NCBI RefSeq assembly: GCF_003254295.1
Contig: NZ_QKZO01000002.1
Location: 62,001 to 126,000 of the forward strand
DNA: 64,000 nt
DNA from: Rhodobacter capsulatus
GTDB lineage: Bacteria > Pseudomonadota > Alphaproteobacteria > Rhodobacterales > Rhodobacteraceae
Direction of reading: 5' to 3'
Shown: positions 21,807-28,636 of the stretch, piece by piece
How positions within the stretch are numbered: position 1 is the first letter of the stretch
How the letters are laid out: every line of letters starts with the position of its first letter
Made by a program: the position numbers and the translations under genes
The notes under the pieces: model-generated
Databases searched by the model: none
Told to the model about the DNA's origin: nothing
The model's input: the letters and a program-made list of their open reading frames with translations, nothing else

Positions 21807-23479
21807 GCGAGCGACTGATCTACCTTCCTTTGGGCGGTGCCGGCGAAGTCGGGATGAATGCCTATGTCTATGGCTACGGACCCGAGGGCAAGGAACGGCT
21901 GATCGTCGTCGATCTGGGCGTGACCTTCCCCGACATGGACGGCTCGCCCGGGGTCGATCTGATCATGGCCGACACGGCCTGGCTCGAGGCGAACGTCAAC
22001 CGCATCGACGCGATCTTCCTGACCCACGGCCATGAAGATCACATCGGCGCCATGCCGCATCTGTGGCCGAAGCTGCGCGCGCCGGTCTTTGCGCGCCGCT
22101 TCACCGCCGCGCTTGTCGCGATCAAGATGGAAGAGGCCGGTCTTGCCTCGGACATGATCCGCGTCGTCGAGCCGCGCCCGAAGGCGATCGATATCGGCCC
22201 GTTCCGGGTGCAATTCGTCCCCGTCAGCCATTCGATCCCGGAAAGCTCGGCGCTCATCATCGACACGCCCGCGGGCCGCGTCGTGCATACGGGCGATTTC
22301 AAGCTCGACGGCAATCCGGTGGTGGGCGAGCCCTTCGACCCGCTCGAATGGCACGAGATCGCCAATGAGGGCGCGGGCATCAAGGTGCTGTGCTGCGATT
22401 CGACGAACGTCTTCACCCATAATCCGGGCCGGTCGGAATCGACGCTGGTGGCGCCGCTGCGCGACTTCATCGCCGCGCAAAAGGGGATGGTGGTCACGAC
22501 CACCTTCGCCTCGAACGTGGCGCGGCTGAAAACGCTGGCCGAGGCCGGTCGGGCTGCCGGGCGCTCGGTCTGTCTTTTGGGCCGGGCCATGCGCAAGATG
22601 GTGCAGGTGGCCGAGGAAGCCAATGTTCTCAAGGGCTTTCCGGGCACGATCCAGCCCGAGGAAGCGGTCGATGTGCCGCGCCAGAATCTGATGCTGATCG
22701 TCACCGGCTCGCAAGGCGAACGCCGCGCGGCGACGGCGCAGCTGAGCCGCGGCAAATATCTGGGCCTGTCGATGAAGGAAGGCGACACGTTCCTGTTTTC
22801 CTCGAAGATCATCCCCGGCAATGAACGCGGCGTGTTCAGGATCATCAACGCCTTTTCCGAAATGGGCGTCGATGTGGTCGATGACCGGGGCGGGCTTTAC
22901 CACGTCTCGGGCCATGCCAACCGCCCCGATCTGGATGCGGTGCATGACCTTTTGCGGCCGCAGATCCTGATCCCGATGCATGGCGAGCATCGCCACCTGC
23001 GCGAACACGCCAAGATCGCGCAATCGAAGGGCATCGCCACCGAGGTCGCGACGAATGGCACGATGCTGGATCTGACCGGCCCGGCGCCGAAAGTGGTGGA
23101 ATATATCGAGACCGGGCGGCTTTATCTGGATGGCACCGTGCTGATCGGCGCGCTCGATGGCGTCGTGCGTGAACGCATCCGCATGGCGCTGAACGGCCAT
23201 GTGCTGATCACCGTGATCATCGACGAGGACGACGTGCCGCTCGGTGATGCCTGGGTCGAACTGATGGGCCTGCCCGAGCGCGGCAAGTCGGGCGGCGACA
23301 TGATGAAGATCATCGAGGACGAGCTCTCGGCCTTCCTTGAATCCGCGCCGGAAAAGGTCGTGCGCGACGATGACAAGCTGGACGAGGCGCTGCGCCGGAT
23401 CGCCCGGCAAGTCGCGATGGAAGAGATCGGCAAGAAACCCGAGGTGACGGTGGTGGTGTCGCGACTGATGGCCGACTGA
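21803..23479 (+). CDS. rnj: ribonuclease J family enzyme
   Basis: A 558-residue metallo-beta-lactamase/beta-CASP ribonuclease. The zinc motif THGHEDHIGAM (about residues 74-84), the downstream LIVTGSQGE and the histidine-rich MHGEHRHLREH segment are typical of RNase J, a 5'-exonuclease and endonuclease in mRNA turnover and rRNA maturation. Translation starts with GTG at 21803 overlapping coaX. It is the last gene before the terminator at 23503, so this nuclease gene seems to be the end of the complex I transcription unit. Confidence 0.92.
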   Translation: MSERLIYLPLGGAGEVGMNAYVYGYGPEGKERLIVVDLGVTFPDMDGSPGVDLIMADTAWLEANVNRIDAIFLTHGHEDHIGAMPHLWPKLRAPVFARRFTAALVAIKMEEAGLASDMIRVVEPRPKAIDIGPFRVQFVPVSHSIPESSALIIDTPAGRVVHTGDFKLDGNPVVGEPFDPLEWHEIANEGAGIKVLCCDSTNVFTHNPGRSESTLVAPLRDFIAAQKGMVVTTTFASNVARLKTLAEAGRAAGRSVCLLGRAMRKMVQVAEEANVLKGFPGTIQPEEAVDVPRQNLMLIVTGSQGERRAATAQLSRGKYLGLSMKEGDTFLFSSKIIPGNERGVFRIINAFSEMGVDVVDDRGGLYHVSGHANRPDLDAVHDLLRPQILIPMHGEHRHLREHAKIAQSKGIATEVATNGTMLDLTGPAPKVVEYIETGRLYLDGTVLIGALDGVVRERIRMALNGHVLITVIIDEDDVPLGDAWVELMGLPERGKSGGDMMKIIEDELSAFLESAPEKVVRDDDKLDEALRRIARQVAMEEIGKKPEVTVVVSRLMAD

Positions 23480-23502
23480 CCCCCCCCGCGGTGACGGACC
23501 GG

Positions 23503-23525
23503 ACCCCGGCGCAAGCCGGGGTTTT
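23503..23525 (+). terminator. intrinsic terminator after rnj
   Basis: ACCCCGGC (23503-23510) and GCCGGGGT (23515-23522) form an 8-base stem with a GCAA tetraloop, followed by a TTTT run. It closes the transcription unit that starts with nuoA. Confidence 0.85.
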
Positions 23526-23676
23526 GCCGTTTTCGGGGCCTTCGCTGTTGCAGCAATGCCCGTATGCGCCGGTATGCCGCAAAGCTTCTTGAATTCCGCC
23601 TCTTCCGTTCTTGTGTCGACCCCGTGCAGGATTATCTCGACGCGAGAGCACCAAGAAACCAGCCAAAGGCTTTGCC

Positions 23677-24963
23677 ATGACGCCCATCGACGACCATCCC
23701 CTGCGCTACGCGCTGGTGAACGAGCTGCACGCCCGCCCCTTTCCCTCGGTCGGTGCGCCTGCCCATGTCGTCTATCTTGCGATCAAGGAACCCTTCGACG
23801 CCGCCAACCGCGACCGCACCAAGGATCACACCCATCTGTGCGATCTTCTGACCCGCTACGGCGCCGCGATCCCGCCCGGCGATGTCACGCATTACTCGGG
23901 CGAGATCGGGCGGCACACGCTGAAATGGGACAGCCATACCGAATTCACCACCTTTCTGGCCTATGCGCCGGGGGTGTCATCGCGGCCCTTCGATCCGGCC
24001 GAGGCCGAGGTCTTCCCCTCCGACTGGATCCAGTCGGCGCCGGGGCGGCGTCTGGCGGCGGTCTCGATCCGCATCGAGGATCTGCCCGAGGACAGCGAAA
24101 CGATCCTGCCGCTGATCGACGCCTGGTTCGTGCCCGAAAGCCTGGTCTGCACCTGGGTGCTGGAGGAAACCGCGGTGATCGCCACCGATTTCCGCATCGA
24201 TCCGGCGGGGCAGATGCGCTTTGCGGTCTTTGCCAAGCCCGGCACGGGGCAGGGGCGGATTGGCCGGATCGTGCAGCGGATCTGCGAACTCGAGACTTAT
24301 CGGGCGATGTCGATGCTGGGTCTGGGCCGGGCGCGGGCGCTGACGCAAACGCTGAATGCGCTGGATCCCGAGCTGACCAATCTGGTCGCGCTGATGAACG
24401 ACGACGCCCATCCGGCCGAGGACACGCTGCATCGGCTGCTCGAGGTGTCGACGGAACTCGAAAGCCTGGCGGTGACGAACACGTTCCGGTTTTCCGCCAC
24501 CGCGGCTTACGAGGCGATCGTGAACGAACGGGTCGAGGTCCTGCGCGAAAGCCGGTTTCATGGGCGTCAGAAGTTTTCGGAATTCATGAACCGTCGTTAT
24601 GATCCGGCGATGCGGACGGTGAAATCGGCCGAGGCGCGGCTGAATGCGATGGTCGAACGCGCGGCGCGGGCGGGCGAGCTTCTGCGCACGCGCGTCGATG
24701 TGGCGCGGCAGGCGCAGAACCAGAAGCTTTTGGAAAGCATGGACCGGCGCTCGGATCTGCAGCTGCGGCTGCAACGCACGGTCGAGGGGCTTTCGGTGGT
24801 GGCGATCAGCTATTACGCGGTCAGCCTTGCGGCCTATGCCGTCTATCCGATCGCGCAGGAAATCGGCATCAGCAAGGAAATGGCGGTGGCGGGTCTGACG
24901 CCCCTGGTCGTCGCGGTGGTCTGGCTGGCGCTGCGCCGGATCAGGAACGGCGTCGGGCATTGA
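23677..24963 (+). CDS. DUF3422 family membrane protein
   Basis: A 428-residue protein matching what I know of the DUF3422 family: a long N-terminal domain starting HPLRYALVNELHARPFP, a central helical part, and two hydrophobic helices at the C-terminus (about residues 366-395 and 405-422). Function unknown. The start at 23677 is chosen because the HPLRYALVNELHARP motif normally begins within ten residues of the N-terminus. The gene stands alone, behind the rnj terminator and convergent with ilvH. Confidence 0.85.
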   Translation: MTPIDDHPLRYALVNELHARPFPSVGAPAHVVYLAIKEPFDAANRDRTKDHTHLCDLLTRYGAAIPPGDVTHYSGEIGRHTLKWDSHTEFTTFLAYAPGVSSRPFDPAEAEVFPSDWIQSAPGRRLAAVSIRIEDLPEDSETILPLIDAWFVPESLVCTWVLEETAVIATDFRIDPAGQMRFAVFAKPGTGQGRIGRIVQRICELETYRAMSMLGLGRARALTQTLNALDPELTNLVALMNDDAHPAEDTLHRLLEVSTELESLAVTNTFRFSATAAYEAIVNERVEVLRESRFHGRQKFSEFMNRRYDPAMRTVKSAEARLNAMVERAARAGELLRTRVDVARQAQNQKLLESMDRRSDLQLRLQRTVEGLSVVAISYYAVSLAAYAVYPIAQEIGISKEMAVAGLTPLVVAVVWLALRRIRNGVGH

Positions 24964-25014
24964 TCCGGTTCCGGCCGCACCCGTTCCGGTCGCAACGGCG
25001 CGGATGAACCGAAA

Positions 25015-25034
25015 AGGGGGCCCGATGGCCCCCT
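25015..25034 (-). terminator. intrinsic terminator after ilvH
   Basis: An 8-base stem AGGGGGCC/GGCCCCCT with a 4-base loop. On the minus strand it is followed by TTTC, and it stands 23 bases after the ilvH stop. It may also stop transcripts from the convergent DUF3422 gene. Confidence 0.75.
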
Positions 25035-25056
25035 GAGTCTTCGCAAGATCGCGTTT

Positions 25057-25617
25057 TCAGACGCCCCGCGCCAGCGCGGCCACGCCGGTGCGCGCCACAT
25101 CGACCAGACCGAGCGGCCGCATCAATTCGGCAAAGGCATCGATCTTTTCCGAGGTGCCGGTGATCTCGAAAATGAAGCTTTCCAGCGTGCTGTCCACCAC
25201 CGAGGCGCGGAAGATATCGGCCAGACGCAAAGATTCCACCCGCTTTTCCCCCGTCGCCGTGACCTTGAACAAGGCCAGTTCCCGCTCCACCGCCTTCGCC
25301 TCGGTGGTCAGGTCGTGGACCTCGTGCACCGGCACGATCCGGCCCAGCTGCGCGCGGATCTGTTCGATCACCGCTTCGGTGCCGCGGGTGACGATGGTGA
25401 TGCGGCTCCGGTGCCCCTTGTGGTCGATTTCCGCCACGGTCAGGCTGTCGATGTTGTAGCCGCGCCCGGAAAACAGCCCGATCACCCGGGCCAGAACCCC
25501 CGGTTCGTTCTCGACGATCACGGCGAGCGTGTGGCTGCGTTCGATATCCGAATGGAAGTCGCGCAGGTCATAGGCGGAGTGGCTCGTGGAGCCTTTCTTG
25601 ATGTTCAGAGCGGCCAT
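25057..25617 (-). CDS. ilvH: acetolactate synthase small (regulatory) subunit
   Basis: A 186-residue regulatory subunit that binds valine and stimulates and feedback-controls the catalytic subunit. The N-terminal ACT domain is seen in HTLAVIVENEPGVLARVIGLFSGRGYNIDSL (given here only as its position, about residues 30-60), and the C-terminal ACT-like domain ends the protein. It is encoded 79 bases downstream of ilvI, with a repeat unit in the gap. Length and motifs are normal for the family. Confidence 0.93.
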   Translation of the reverse strand: MAALNIKKGSTSHSAYDLRDFHSDIERSHTLAVIVENEPGVLARVIGLFSGRGYNIDSLTVAEIDHKGHRSRITIVTRGTEAVIEQIRAQLGRIVPVHEVHDLTTEAKAVERELALFKVTATGEKRVESLRLADIFRASVVDSTLESFIFEITGTSEKIDAFAELMRPLGLVDVARTGVAALARGV

Positions 25618-25640
25618 TGCCCTCTCCCTTCCGAATGTCT

Positions 25641-25692
25641 TTCATCTTGCCCGAAATACCTCGGGGGGCTCCGGGGGACAGCGCCCCCCGGC
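25641..25692. repeat. interspersed repeat, single arm, between ilvI and ilvH
   Basis: The arm TTTCATCTTGCCCGAAATAC continues with CTCGGGGGG and is followed by a GC hairpin CCGGGGG/CCCCCGG. It belongs to the family described at 44948 and 63423. This copy sits inside a co-transcribed gene pair, so it cannot be a full terminator on that strand. Confidence 0.75.
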
Positions 25693-25696
25693 CTTG

Positions 25697-27442
25697 TCAC
25701 ACCAGCGCCGCGCCGCCCGCAAAGGCCGCCGCATCGGCCGAGAGCAGCATTTCGTTATGCGGCTTGCCGGACGGGATCATCGGGAAGCAGTTCTCGTGCT
25801 TCTCGACCAGACAATCAAAAAGCACCGGACCATCGTAGTCGATCATCTCCATGATCGCATCGTCCAGCTCCTTCGGATCGCGGCAGATGATCCCCTTCCA
25901 GCCGAAGCTTTCCGCCAGCTTCACGAAATCGGGCAGGCTTTCCGACCAGCTTTGCGAATAGCGCCCGCCATGCAGCAGATCCTGCCACTGCCGCACCATG
26001 CCCAGCCGCTCGTTGTTCAGGATGAACTGCTTCACCGGGGTGCGGAACTGCGTCGCCGTGCCCATTTCCTGCATGTTCATCAGCCAGCTGGCCTCGCCCG
26101 CGATGTTGATGACGAGCGCGTCCGGATGCGCGATCTGCACCCCGATCGAGGCCGGGAAACCATAGCCCATCGTCCCCAAACCGCCCGAGGTCATCCAGCG
26201 ATTGGGCGCCTCGAAGCCCAGATATTGCGCCGCCCACATCTGATGCTGGCCGACTTCGGTGGTGATGTAGCGGTTGCGCCCCCTGGTCAGGGCGTCCAGC
26301 CGCTCCAGCGCATATTGCGGTTTGATGATCGCGTCGGAGTTGGTGTAGGCAAGGCAGCGCACCTTCTTCCACTCGTCGATCCGGCCCCACCAGTTCGCCA
26401 GGCCTTCCTTGTTGACCTTGCGCCCGCGCGCTTTCCAGACCTTGAGCAGGTCTTCCAGCACATGGCCGATATCGCCGACGATCGGCAGATCGACAGTGAT
26501 GATCTTGTTGATGGACGAGGCGTCGATATCGACATGCGCCTTGGTCGAATGGGGGCTGAAATCGGCGACGCGCCCGGTGATGCGGTCATCGAACCGCGCC
26601 CCGAGGTTGATCATCAGATCGCAGCCGTGCATCGCCAGATTGGCCTCGTAAAGCCCGTGCATGCCGAGCATGCCGAGCCAGCCCTTGCCCGAGGCCGGAT
26701 AGGCGCCCAGCCCCATCAGCGTCGAGGTGATCGGGAAGCCCGTCGCATCGACCAGCTCGCGCAAGAGTTGCGACGCCCCGGGGCCTGAGTTGATCACCCC
26801 GCCGCCGGTGTAAAAGATCGGCCGTTCCGCCTTTTCGATCAGCTCGACGAGCTTGGTGATCGCCTCGATGTCGCCCTTGACCTTGGGCTGATAGTGATCG
26901 ACGCGGGCGAGCTTCGGCCCGGTGTATTGGCCGGTGGCGAATTGCACGTCCTTGGGCAGGTCGATCAAGACCGGGCCGGGCCGCCCCGAGGTGGCGACAT
27001 GGAAGGCCTGATGGATGGTTTCCGACAGTTTCGCCGGGTCCTTCACCAGCCAGTTGTGCTTGGTGCAGGGGCGGGTGATGCCGATCGTGTCGGCTTCCTG
27101 AAAACCGTCGGTGCCGATCATGAAGGTGGGCACCTGACCCGAGAAGACGACCAGCGGAATGCTGTCCATCAAGGCATCGGTCAGCCCGGTCACCGCATTC
27201 GTCGCCCCCGGGCCCGAGGTCACCAGCACCACGCCCGGCTTGCCGGTCGAGCGGGCATAGCCCTCGGCCATGTGCACCGCGGCCTGTTCATGCCGCACCA
27301 GGATGTGGCGGATGTCGTTTTGCTGAAAGATCGCGTCATAGATCGGAAGCACGGCGCCGCCCGGGTATCCGAAGATCGTGTCGACCCCCTGATCCTTCAG
27401 CGCCTGCACCACCATTTCCGCGCCGGTCATCTGCCGCGACAT
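25697..27442 (-). CDS. ilvI: acetolactate synthase large (catalytic) subunit
   Basis: A 581-residue thiamine-diphosphate and FAD enzyme that condenses pyruvate to acetolactate (or with 2-oxobutyrate) in valine, leucine and isoleucine synthesis. FGYPGGAVLPIYD and the catalytic glutamate E52 in RHEQAA are clear. The usual metal/ThDP motif GDG appears as GEA in NIAGEASWLMNMQEM; I recall this variant from other alphaproteobacteria. The start at 27442 follows a purine-rich site. A 30-residue upstream in-frame extension overlaps the attenuator and was rejected. Expression is controlled by the leader described at 27489-27647. Confidence 0.94.
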   Translation of the reverse strand: MSRQMTGAEMVVQALKDQGVDTIFGYPGGAVLPIYDAIFQQNDIRHILVRHEQAAVHMAEGYARSTGKPGVVLVTSGPGATNAVTGLTDALMDSIPLVVFSGQVPTFMIGTDGFQEADTIGITRPCTKHNWLVKDPAKLSETIHQAFHVATSGRPGPVLIDLPKDVQFATGQYTGPKLARVDHYQPKVKGDIEAITKLVELIEKAERPIFYTGGGVINSGPGASQLLRELVDATGFPITSTLMGLGAYPASGKGWLGMLGMHGLYEANLAMHGCDLMINLGARFDDRITGRVADFSPHSTKAHVDIDASSINKIITVDLPIVGDIGHVLEDLLKVWKARGRKVNKEGLANWWGRIDEWKKVRCLAYTNSDAIIKPQYALERLDALTRGRNRYITTEVGQHQMWAAQYLGFEAPNRWMTSGGLGTMGYGFPASIGVQIAHPDALVINIAGEASWLMNMQEMGTATQFRTPVKQFILNNERLGMVRQWQDLLHGGRYSQSWSESLPDFVKLAESFGWKGIICRDPKELDDAIMEMIDYDGPVLFDCLVEKHENCFPMIPSGKPHNEMLLSADAAAFAGGAALV

Positions 27443-27488
27443 CTTTTCCGTCCTTTCCGGGGGCATCCCACCCCGCCCGTTTCTCAAC

Positions 27489-27516
27489 AAAAAGCCCCCG
27501 CTGGTCTGGCGAGGGC
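27489..27516 (-). terminator. attenuator terminator in the ilvIH leader
   Basis: On the minus strand, GCCCTCGC (27516-27509) pairs with GCGGGGGC (27501-27494), with one G-U pair and a 7-base loop, followed by five T (27493-27489). It lies between the leader peptide and ilvI and so would stop transcription before the structural genes. Confidence 0.85.
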
Positions 27517-27559
27517 GCATGGGAACCATCATGGTCGACCGTCACCGGCCCATGCGTCC
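27513..27559 (-). promoter_or_regulatory. antiterminator hairpin of the ilvIH leader
   Basis: The segment 27559-27549 (GGACGCATGGG) can pair with 27523-27513 (CCCATGCGCCC), with one A-C mismatch. The right arm shares four bases (27516-27513) with the left arm of the terminator, so the two hairpins exclude each other. The left arm lies at the end of the leader-peptide frame, where a ribosome that reaches the stop codon would mask it. Confidence 0.75.
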
Positions 27560-27589
27560 ATCCTTCCCTACGACAAGAAGCGAGAGCAT
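27542..27589 (-). CDS. ilvIH leader peptide (branched-chain amino-acid attenuator)
   Basis: A 15-codon frame encoding MLSLLVVGKDGRMGR, preceded by AAGGA seven bases before the ATG. Codons 2-7 are Leu-Ser-Leu-Leu-Val-Val, so translation is sensitive to charged leucine and valine tRNA. If the ribosome stalls there, the antiterminator (27559-27513) can form; if it runs to the stop, that pairing is blocked and the terminator at 27516-27489 forms. This is the classical logic of ilv, leu and trp attenuation. Everything except the experimental outcome is visible in the sequence. Confidence 0.85.
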   Translation of the reverse strand: MLSLLVVGKDGRMGR

Positions 27590-27618
27590 CGCTGATCCTT
27601 TCCCAATACTCGGGGCGG

Positions 27619-27647
27619 ACATTAGGGGGCGATCGGAACAGCGTCAA
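27619..27647 (-). promoter_or_regulatory. promoter of the ilvIH operon
   Basis: Minus-strand TTGACG (27647-27642) and TAATGT (27624-27619) are separated by exactly 17 bases. The -35 box matches 5 of 6 consensus positions. The start point would be near 27612, some 20 bases upstream of the leader-peptide ATG, which fits an attenuated leader transcript. Confidence 0.7.
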
Positions 27648-27745
27648 CGGCAAATCCGTGAATATAATGTCGCGGTCTGGCCAAAAAGTGTTCCGAAAGT
27701 TGCGCAAAGCGGCAAGTCGGGCGACATTTCCGGAAAATTGCCCCC

Positions 27746-27778
27746 GGGTCTGGCCTGGGTCTGGCCCGGGTCTGGCGG
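27746..27778. repeat. three tandem 11-base repeats
   Basis: GGGTCTGGCCT, GGGTCTGGCCC and GGGTCTGGCGG follow one another without a gap, 286 bases upstream of the TRAP small subunit. They could be binding sites for a regulator or a slippage product. Confidence 0.7.
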
Positions 27779-27787
27779 CGCAAGGGC

Positions 27788-27897
27788 GTATTTGGACCAA
27801 GAAGAAACCCCGTGCCGAGTCGGTTCAGGTGCCGTTTCGCGTGCCGGTTGCAAAGGCCGGGGGCGGCGCCTTTTCGCTTTTCTTCATTTGGTCAAAT
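27788..27897. repeat. degenerate member of the interspersed repeat family
   Basis: GTATTTGGACCAAGAAGAAA (27788-27807) is roughly inverted as CTTTTCTTCATTTGGTCAAAT-like sequence at 27877-27897. The left arm resembles the element at 60608 (ATATTTGGACCAAGGTGAAA). The arms are imperfect and the GC palindromes are weak, so membership is tentative. Confidence 0.4.
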
Positions 27898-28063
27898 CTC
27901 TATCCTTTGCTCCATTCGGACCATCGCCTCGCCGAACTTCCGCGGGATTGGTAAGATAATCGGACCGGAAGGGGCCGTTTTTCTTGATTTCCGCCCCGCA
28001 ACCCGGCAAGGAAGGCCGCAGCCCCTTCGAGGGCCAAGGGAAATACGGGAAGGGGAGGAGACG

Positions 28064-28636
28064 ATGGGCGCTTTGCTTGCCCTCGCACGGGTCATAGACC
28101 GCATCAACGAATTCATCGGCAAATCGGTGTCCTGGCTCATTCTGGTGGCGGTTCTGGTCTCGGCGACCAATGCCGCCATCCGCAAGATCTTCGACATCTC
28201 GTCGAACGCCTGGCTCGAGGCGCAATGGTATCTGTTCGGCGCCGCCTTCCTGCTGGCCGCGGCCTATACGCTGAAACAGAACGAACATATCCGCATCGAC
28301 ATCGTCTATGGCGCCTTCTCGCGGCGGGTGCAGCACTGGATCGACCTTTTCGGCCATGTCTTCTTCCTGATGCCCTTCCTTGTGCTGATGCTGTGGCTGA
28401 TGTTTCCCTGGCTGATGATGTCCATGCGCTCGGGCGAGGTCTCGACCAACTCGGGCGGGCTGATCATCTGGCCGGCGAAATCGCTGTTGCTGATCGGCTT
28501 CTCGCTGCTCTTCGCGCAGGGGATTTCCGAAATCATCAAGAAGATCGCCGTGATGATGGGGCTGATCCCGGATCCGCACACCTTTGCCGGCCACCATGGC
28601 ACGGCCGAAGCCTTCGTTGAAAAGGACGGCATGTGA
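28064..28636 (+). CDS. TRAP transporter small permease (DctQ family)
   Basis: A 190-residue four-helix membrane protein of the tripartite ATP-independent periplasmic transporter family. RINEFIGKSVSWLILVAV opens the first helix, and the NAWLEAQWYLFGAAFLL segment is a typical DctQ signature. A strong GGGGAGGAG site precedes the ATG at 28064; earlier in-frame ATGs lie in the repeat-bearing region and were rejected. The gene is followed without a gap by the large permease. No substrate-binding protein is encoded nearby. The mannitol/chloroaromatic-type subfamily is my best guess; the substrate is unknown. Confidence 0.9.
   Translation: MGALLALARVIDRINEFIGKSVSWLILVAVLVSATNAAIRKIFDISSNAWLEAQWYLFGAAFLLAAAYTLKQNEHIRIDIVYGAFSRRVQHWIDLFGHVFFLMPFLVLMLWLMFPWLMMSMRSGEVSTNSGGLIIWPAKSLLLIGFSLLFAQGISEIIKKIAVMMGLIPDPHTFAGHHGTAEAFVEKDGM

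Larger units (their letters stand above)
27443..28063. other. 621-base intergenic region between ilvI and the TRAP genes
   Basis: The first third holds the ilvIH leader and promoter (minus strand). A perfect plus-strand TATAAT at 27663-27668 lacks a recognisable -35. Next come three tandem 11-base repeats (27746-27778) and a degenerate inverted-repeat pair (27788-27897). The last 160 bases before the TRAP small subunit hold no convincing promoter or gene that I can support. Confidence 0.6.

Noticed and set aside
27663-27668. Perfect TATAAT as a TRAP operon promoter
   Set aside because: No acceptable -35 at 16-18 bases, and nearly 400 bases from the gene; kept only as a remark.
27519-27959. 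Plus-strand open frames between ilvI and the TRAP genes
   Set aside because: They cross the ilv leader, tandem repeats and a degenerate repeat; no ribosome-binding site and no family pattern.
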